In this document: positions 7,522 to 11,262 of the stretch, piece by piece
Position numbering within the stretch: the first letter of the stretch is position 1
How the letters are laid out: each line of letters starts with the position of its first letter
Source of the DNA: Candidatus Krumholzibacteriia bacterium
GTDB lineage: Bacteria > Krumholzibacteriota > Krumholzibacteriia > LZORAL124-64-63
Length of the DNA stretch: 11,262 bases
Assembly: GCA_030632925.1 (NCBI GenBank)
Contig: DAOVTU010000040.1
Location: forward strand, 1 to 11,262
Reading direction: 5' to 3'
The notes under the pieces: model-generated
Database searches by the model: none
Seen by the model: only the letters and a program-made list of their open reading frames with translations
Told to the model about the DNA's origin: nothing
Program-made: the position numbers and the translations under genes

Positions 7522-8289
7522 ATGCCTGTCATGAACCGCCCACAGGTGACCGCTGCGTTGCTGGTTGTTTTTGCCGTTGTCTGCGTCCTGCCGGCCAGCG
7601 CCCAGGTCACGGCCGACCGGACCACGGCTTTGTCGGACTACCACGGCTATTTCCCGTGCATGGATTGCCATGGCGATCAGGAAACCATCGCCACGCCGCG
7701 CGTTCTGGAAGAAGAGCATTACGAGCCCATGGAATGGGAAGACGACGACGGCGTTGTGCACTACGTGCCTTTTGGCGAGATGGTGTCCATCAAGGACCTG
7801 TTGGGCCAGGAGGGCGTGGACCCTTCGCCGGCCGACAATCTGGCCCGCATCGGCCGCCGCTTGAATATTGAATCGTACATGACCCGCAACGACCTCAGCC
7901 CCGCCGACTCGGTCTGGACCCTGGTGCACGGCGGCGGCAACCTGTGGTGTCTTGATTGCCACGATACCGCAGACCGCGACAAACTGGTGATGCAAAGCGG
8001 CGAACTGTTGACCTTCAATGAGAGCCAGTTCCTGTGTGGCAGTTGCCACGGGCCCATCCTGCGGGATTGGACCTCCGGCATTCATGGCAAGACCACCGGG
8101 TACTGGGATCCGGCTTTGGGTGAAGAAGATCAGACCGTGCGCATGCTGTGTGTCGAGTGCCACGATTCTCACCGGCCCGCTTTCCGATCAGAAATACCCC
8201 AGCCAGCGCCCGTGCTGCGCATCGACGGCCCGGGCGACAAGCCTGTCCATTTGGAGAAGGCCGCCCATATAGAGGAGTCCGCCCATTGA
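7522..8289 (+). CDS. Periplasmic tetraheme cytochrome c (electron-transfer subunit)
   Basis: A 255-aa exported protein with signal peptide 1-27 (hydrophobic AALLVVFAVVCVLPASA, cleavage before Gln28). Four CxxCH covalent heme c motifs are present: CMDCH (46-50), CLDCH (143-147), CGSCH (172-176) and CVECH (210-214). Other His residues (41, 65, 80, 136, 188, 217) could give bis-His ligation. A 92-residue stretch separates heme 1 from heme 2, whereas hemes 2-4 are close together. It occupies the position of DsrJ in DsrMKJOP-like clusters but is about twice DsrJ's usual length and has four heme motifs instead of three, so it is not DsrJ itself. It probably passes electrons between the following iron-sulfur subunit and soluble periplasmic carriers. 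Start 7522 was chosen for the GGGA at 7512-7515 and the signal peptide directly after it; an ATG at 7531 is also possible. First gene of a three-gene operon; its stop overlaps the next start. Confidence 0.88.
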   Translation: MPVMNRPQVTAALLVVFAVVCVLPASAQVTADRTTALSDYHGYFPCMDCHGDQETIATPRVLEEEHYEPMEWEDDDGVVHYVPFGEMVSIKDLLGQEGVDPSPADNLARIGRRLNIESYMTRNDLSPADSVWTLVHGGGNLWCLDCHDTADRDKLVMQSGELLTFNESQFLCGSCHGPILRDWTSGIHGKTTGYWDPALGEEDQTVRMLCVECHDSHRPAFRSEIPQPAPVLRIDGPGDKPVHLEKAAHIEESAH

Positions 8290-9251
8290 GTAAGAAGATG
8301 AATTTTGTGCCCGACCTGTTGCCCAAGCCTGCTCCCAAGGCCAGGGCCAAGGAGGGCGAAGTGGGCCGCCGCAGCTTCATCAAGCTGTTGAGCGCCCTGA
8401 CCGCCGGCGCCATCGCCATGCCCGACAAGGCCGAGGCCTTCAATCTGGATGAATTTCTGCAGAAGCATTTCCACCAGATGACCGACGAGGAAAAGCAGAA
8501 AACCATGGCGCGCCTCGAAGGCGAGTACAACAAAAAGTACAGCCGCGACGACTTCAGTGTGGCCGACGGTGGTCCGCAACACGGCGTGAAATACGGCTAC
8601 GCCCTGAACCTCTCCAAGTGCATCGGTTGCCGCAAGTGCACCCACGCCTGCGTGGACGAAAACAACCAGCACCGGGGCAGCGAAGAGCGCGGCGACCAGA
8701 TCGAATACATCCGGGTCCTGGAAATGGAAAAGGGTTCGCTGGATGTGGAAAAATCGGTGCACGACTACACCCACGAAGTGCCCGCCGAGGGCAAGTACTA
8801 CATGCCCGTGCAATGCCATCAATGCAACGACGCGCCCTGCGTGAAAGCCTGTCCCGTGGAGGCCACCTGGCAGGAACCCGACGGCATCGTGGTCGTGGAT
8901 TACAACTGGTGCATCGGTTGCCGCTATTGCGCCGCGGCCTGTCCCTACTGGGCCCGCAAGTTCAACTGGGTGGCGCCCCGTATTCCCGATGAAGAGGTGA
9001 ATCCGGACACCCATTACTTAGGTAACCGCCCGCGTTACAAGGGTGTTATGGAGAAGTGCACGTTCTGCATCACCCGGGTGCGCAAGGGCCTGAACCCGGC
9101 CTGCCACGACATCTGCCCCACGGGCAGCCGCAAGTTCGGCAACTTGCTGGACAAGGAAAGCGTCGTGCGCCGGATCATTGACCAGAAACGCATTTTCATA
9201 CTCAAGGAAGAAGTCGGGACCGACCCCAGCTTTTACTACTTCTTCGACTAG
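8286..9251 (+). CDS. Tat-exported protein with four [4Fe-4S] motifs (DsrO/HybA-like)
   Basis: A 321-aa ferredoxin-type subunit. The N-terminus has a twin-arginine signal (GRRSFIK, Arg28-Arg29, then a hydrophobic stretch to about 45), so it should fold in the cytoplasm and act in the periplasm. Sixteen cysteines form four cluster motifs: 112/115/118/122, 177/180/185/189, 209/212/215/219 and 258/261/273/277, the four-cubane pattern of DsrO, HybA, PsrB and NrfC. Between the signal and the first cluster lies a charged, probably helical segment (about 53-100). TTG 8286 was chosen as start because AGAGGAG (8271-8277) lies 8 bases before it, and it overlaps the cytochrome stop as TTGA. ATG 8298 lacks a good site and would shorten the protein by four residues. 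The role is a wire between the heme subunit and the membrane quinone subunit downstream. Subfamily assignment is by resemblance. Confidence 0.85.
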   Translation: MSKKMNFVPDLLPKPAPKARAKEGEVGRRSFIKLLSALTAGAIAMPDKAEAFNLDEFLQKHFHQMTDEEKQKTMARLEGEYNKKYSRDDFSVADGGPQHGVKYGYALNLSKCIGCRKCTHACVDENNQHRGSEERGDQIEYIRVLEMEKGSLDVEKSVHDYTHEVPAEGKYYMPVQCHQCNDAPCVKACPVEATWQEPDGIVVVDYNWCIGCRYCAAACPYWARKFNWVAPRIPDEEVNPDTHYLGNRPRYKGVMEKCTFCITRVRKGLNPACHDICPTGSRKFGNLLDKESVVRRIIDQKRIFILKEEVGTDPSFYYFFD

Positions 9252-9269
9252 ACCGGAGCGGCAGAACAC

Positions 9270-10478
9270 ATGGTGGACTATCTGACATTCGTCTTCAAGT
9301 CGATCCGGGGCATGTTCACGGGTGGCACGCGTTACCGCAGTTGGCTGGCTTTCCTGATGGGCCTGATGGCTGTCGGTGGCTACGCCTACTATCAGCAAAC
9401 GGTGCACGGCCTGGGCGTGACCGGCATGGGCGACCAGGTGAGTTGGGGCCTGTACATCGCCAACTTCACCTTCCTGGTGGGCGTGGCGGCGGCCGCAGTG
9501 ATGATGGTCATTCCCGGCTACCTGTATCACAACAAGGAAGTGAAGGGCGGCGTGCTGTTGGGCGAGATGGTAGCCATCGGGGCCATCGTCATGTGCCTGC
9601 TGTTCGTGGTGGCTGACCTTGGCCGGCCCGATCGCATGTGGCACATGATTCCACCCTTCGGCAAGTTCAACTTCCCGGTGTCGATGCTGGCCTGGGATGT
9701 GCTCGTGCTCAATGGTTATCTGTTGCTGAACCTGCACGTGCCCGGCTACCTGCTGTACAAGAAGTACAAGGGCGAAGAGCCGGCCAAGTGGTTGTACCTG
9801 CCCTTCGTGTACCTGAGTATTATCTGGGCCATCAGCATCCACACCGTGACCGCCTTCCTGTACACCGGACTGGCTGGACGTCCCTATTGGAACGCCGCCA
9901 TCCTGGCGCCGCGTTTTATTGCCAGCGCGTTTTGCGCCGGGCCCGCCTTTATCATCCTGGTCCTGGAAATCATCAAGGGTTGGACGCGTTTTCCCATGGG
10001 CGACCGCATCATTGGTTTTCTGCGGGGAGTTGTGCTGATCGCGGGGTTGATCAATGTCTTCCTTTTGATCTCAGAAATATTCACCGAGTTCTATGCCGAC
10101 AGCGCCCACGTGGCCAGTGCCCGTTACCTGTTCTTTGGTTTGCACGGGCACAACGCCCTGGTTCCGTGGATCTGGACCTCGATCACCATGAACGTGCTGG
10201 CCCTGCTGGCCTTGATCTCCCGCAAATTCGAGAAACGCGGCGTGATCGTGCGGAATATCCCCCTGTTGATGCTTATTGTGGCGATCTGGATCGAGAAGGG
10301 CATGGGCCTGGTTTTTCCAGGATTTATTCCCACGCCGCTGGGCGAAATCGTGGAGTACATGCCGTCGGCCAACGAGTGGATGGTGTCGTTGGGTATCTGG
10401 GGTGTGGGGCTGTTTATCATGACGGTGCTGTTGAAGCATGCGGTGGATATCGAGGTTGGGGACGTGAAGCCTTCCTGA
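9270..10478 (+). CDS. NrfD/PsrC-family quinone-interacting membrane subunit, DsrP-like
   Basis: A 402-aa integral membrane protein with about ten hydrophobic segments (near residues 24-43, 58-83, 97-116, 138-162, 174-200, 208-235, 247-271, 291-316, 329-350 and 367-389). Phrases such as VSWGLYIANFTFLVGVAA, VADLGRPDRM, SIHTVTAFLYTGLAGRP, LAPRFIASAFCAGPA and VPWIWTS closely resemble DsrP of sulfate reducers as I remember it. The ten-helix size fits the DsrP/HybB branch and not the shorter NrfD/PsrC (eight helices). These proteins bind menaquinol/menaquinone and transfer electrons to or from a bound iron-sulfur subunit, here the gene 18 bases upstream. GGAG (9255-9258) lies 11 bases before the ATG. 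No catalytic molybdopterin, hydrogenase or DsrMK subunit is adjacent in view, so the direction of electron flow is undetermined. No clear terminator follows. Confidence 0.88.
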   Translation: MVDYLTFVFKSIRGMFTGGTRYRSWLAFLMGLMAVGGYAYYQQTVHGLGVTGMGDQVSWGLYIANFTFLVGVAAAAVMMVIPGYLYHNKEVKGGVLLGEMVAIGAIVMCLLFVVADLGRPDRMWHMIPPFGKFNFPVSMLAWDVLVLNGYLLLNLHVPGYLLYKKYKGEEPAKWLYLPFVYLSIIWAISIHTVTAFLYTGLAGRPYWNAAILAPRFIASAFCAGPAFIILVLEIIKGWTRFPMGDRIIGFLRGVVLIAGLINVFLLISEIFTEFYADSAHVASARYLFFGLHGHNALVPWIWTSITMNVLALLALISRKFEKRGVIVRNIPLLMLIVAIWIEKGMGLVFPGFIPTPLGEIVEYMPSANEWMVSLGIWGVGLFIMTVLLKHAVDIEVGDVKPS

Positions 10479-10490
10479 TGTCGAGTGATG

Positions 10491-10519
10491 TTGCCGTGTC
10501 GTAAAGGTGCGCCTATACT
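10491..10519 (+). promoter_or_regulatory. Putative promoter for the lipoprotein genes, with flanking repeats
   Basis: TTGCCG (10491-10496) and TATACT (10514-10519) are separated by 17 bases, a good sigma-70 layout. CCTAT (10512-10516) and ATAGG (10525-10529) form an imperfect dyad over the -10, and TATACTC recurs 23 bases downstream (10537-10543). The leader up to the start codon at 10609 also holds ACACGTGT (10550-10557, palindromic) and a small hairpin GCCGCC/GGTGGC (10560-10576, one G-U pair) without a T run. Inferred; the lipoproteins may also be read through from the upstream operon. Confidence 0.4.
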
Positions 10520-10608
10520 CTGAGATAGGTATCCGATATACTCAAATCGACACGTGTACGCCGCCAGCTTGGTGGCCGATCGCTACCCTGCCTCCAAGGA
10601 GTCTCTCC

Positions 10609-10863
10609 ATGTCCAAGAAGCTATTTGTTGCCGTAATGTCCCTCATGCTGATGTTTGTGCTGGCCGGATGCGGCGGCGACACCGCCGAACAAGCCAGTGA
10701 TGAGGCCACGACGGAAGCAACCGAAGCTCATGCTGAGCACCCCACTGGTGACGACAAGACCGCCGAACACCCGGCTGCGGAGCATCCCACGGATGAGCAT
10801 CCGGCTGCGGAACACCCCACTGGTGACGCCGCTGATTCGACGAAAACGGATCACCCCAAATAA
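10609..10863 (+). CDS. Small His/Glu-rich lipoprotein with EHP repeats
   Basis: An 84-aa protein starting at the ATG with AAGGAG (10596-10601) 7 bases upstream. MSKKLFVAVMSLMLMFVLAGC is a lipoprotein signal with lipobox LAGC; Cys21 would be lipidated and, with Gly at +2, sent to the outer membrane if the E. coli rule holds. The mature part is low-complexity and acidic (Ala, Glu, Thr, Asp). It has five Glu-His-Pro units plus a final Asp-His-Pro (residues 42-83), spaced 5-10 residues apart over most of the region and 13 before the last. It has no recognisable fold and is likely disordered. Regularly spaced His beside acidic residues suggests metal binding (zinc, copper or nickel), but this is speculation. 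It follows the respiratory operon in the same direction and precedes another lipoprotein by 45 bases. Two stop codons in a row (TAA TAG) end it. An in-frame extension to 10507 is rejected because it would bury the signal peptide. Confidence 0.75.
   Translation: MSKKLFVAVMSLMLMFVLAGCGGDTAEQASDEATTEATEAHAEHPTGDDKTAEHPAAEHPTDEHPAAEHPTGDAADSTKTDHPK
10732..10830 (+). repeat. Degenerate in-frame coding repeats (EHP units)
   Basis: The DNA coding for the EHP region repeats itself. CCGGCTGCGGAGCATCCCAC (10771-10790) recurs with two changes 30 bases later (10801-10820), and CACCCCACTGGTGACG (10738-10753) recurs exactly 75 bases later (10813-10828). Both periods are multiples of three, so copy-number change would keep the frame. 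This indicates growth by duplication. Confidence 0.7.
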
Positions 10864-10908
10864 TAGCGAACTGAAGTTCCCACAATATGATGCAAGGCGG
10901 TCGATGCG

Positions 10909-11262
10909 ATGAAACGGACGACGATGCTGGCCCTTACCCTGGCCCTGGCTGTAGCCCTGGCCGGATGTGCCCAGGAATCAAGCAATGAAGCGACAGCCGA
11001 TGTCGCAGAGGCGGGGGCCACGCCTCATGTCATGACGGCCGATATTCAGGCGGGAATCGAACGGCATATCGCGGAGAAATCCGCCAGCACCGGTGGTTAT
11101 TTCGAGCTGCCCTACGAAGACGGCACAATGCGCCTCAAGCTGGTGCGGGTGCACACCGAATATCTGGCCAATCTGGGCCCGCAGCGGCATTTCGCTTGCG
11201 TGGATCTGGTGACCACCGACGGCGATATCTACGATGTCGATTTCTTCATGGACGGCGAACCT
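10909..11262 (+). CDS. Lipoprotein of unknown function (3' end outside window)
   Basis: The frame runs from ATG 10909 to the window end without a stop (118 codons). The N-terminus MKRTTMLALTLALAVALAGC is a lipoprotein signal with lipobox LAGC and lipidated Cys20. A flexible acidic linker (about 21-42) is followed by an ordered-looking region: a short helix (DIQAGIERHIAEK), then strand-like segments GGYFELPYEDG, MRLKLVRVHTEYLANLG, HFACVDLVTTDG and IYDVDFFMDG. A single Cys97 lies in the last part. I cannot name the family. AAGG (10894-10897) lies 11 bases upstream, a weak ribosome binding site. It is probably co-transcribed with the EHP-repeat lipoprotein 45 bases before it, and the position after the NrfD module hints at a link with the envelope electron-transfer complex, which is inference only. 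Confidence 0.75.
   Translation, partial: MKRTTMLALTLALAVALAGCAQESSNEATADVAEAGATPHVMTADIQAGIERHIAEKSASTGGYFELPYEDGTMRLKLVRVHTEYLANLGPQRHFACVDLVTTDGDIYDVDFFMDGEP

Noticed and set aside
8148..8285. N-terminal extension of the iron-sulfur gene from 8148
   Set aside because: It overlaps the cytochrome's last heme motif and would place the Tat signal deep inside the protein; TTG 8286 has a strong ribosome binding site.
8169..9842. Two long minus-strand frames (8169-9014 and 9018-9842), rich in His, Val and Gly
   Set aside because: They mirror the iron-sulfur and NrfD genes; the His-rich look comes from reading GTG/GCC-rich codons backwards.
7522..10478. Reading the operon as proof of sulfate reduction (dsrJOP)
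   Set aside because: The cytochrome is not DsrJ-like in length or heme number, and no dsrMK or dsrAB is present; related triads occur in non-sulfate reducers.
9638..10504. 288-codon plus-strand frame overlapping the NrfD gene
   Set aside because: Alternative frame of a well-supported membrane protein; no hydrophobic segments or motifs of its own.
10732..10830. CRISPR-like or intergenic tandem repeat
   Set aside because: The repeats are in frame inside a coding lipoprotein, degenerate and without spacers of even length.

Overview
The window reads as chromosomal DNA of a Gram-negative, probably uncultured bacterium of the FCB (Fibrobacterota-Chlorobiota-Bacteroidota) side of the tree; candidate lineages such as Krumholzibacteriota, Eisenbacteria or Zixibacteria would fit. 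The grounds are a secreted protease ending in a 'NVPNPFNPQTT...' FlgD-like/sorting-type C-terminal domain, a Tat-exported iron-sulfur protein, a periplasmic multiheme cytochrome, lipobox lipoproteins, DUF3857-transglutaminase proteins and a moderately GC-rich composition. This placement is inferred from protein style, not from a marker gene. No rRNA, tRNA, CRISPR array, phage gene or insertion sequence was seen.

Left part (1-5492). Two consecutive plus-strand genes encode DUF3857/transglutaminase-like proteins. The first enters from outside the window and has lost its catalytic Cys and His. The second, about 650 aa and exported, keeps Cys-His-Asp. The stop codon of the first lies next to the start of the second, so they are probably co-translated. 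Converging on them from the minus strand is a secreted M64 (IgA-peptidase family) zinc metalloprotease with a FlgD-like C-terminal domain.

Middle (5493-7400). A 341-base gene-free stretch holds a putative promoter for the protease and a 14-bp all-GC-core palindrome. It leads to a stand-alone two-domain NAD(P)-binding/DUF2867 protein (YbjT-like atypical SDR), closed by a clear intrinsic terminator that begins in its stop codon.

Right part (7401-11262). A consensus-like sigma-70 promoter and a 21-bp dyad precede a three-gene respiratory operon: a four-heme periplasmic cytochrome c, a Tat-exported protein with four [4Fe-4S] binding motifs, and a ten-helix NrfD/DsrP-like quinone-interacting membrane protein. 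Together they resemble the periplasmic half (J-O-P) of the DsrMKJOP complex, but no DsrMK and no molybdopterin or hydrogenase catalytic subunit is in view. The likely role is electron transfer between the menaquinone/quinone pool and periplasmic carriers. A second putative promoter follows, then two small lipoprotein genes: an 84-aa protein with a repeated Glu-His-Pro motif, and a second lipoprotein cut off by the window end.

The best candidates for something undescribed are the catalytically dead/live transglutaminase pair, the orphan cytochrome-FeS-NrfD module with its dyad-marked leader, and the EHP-repeat lipoprotein beside it.
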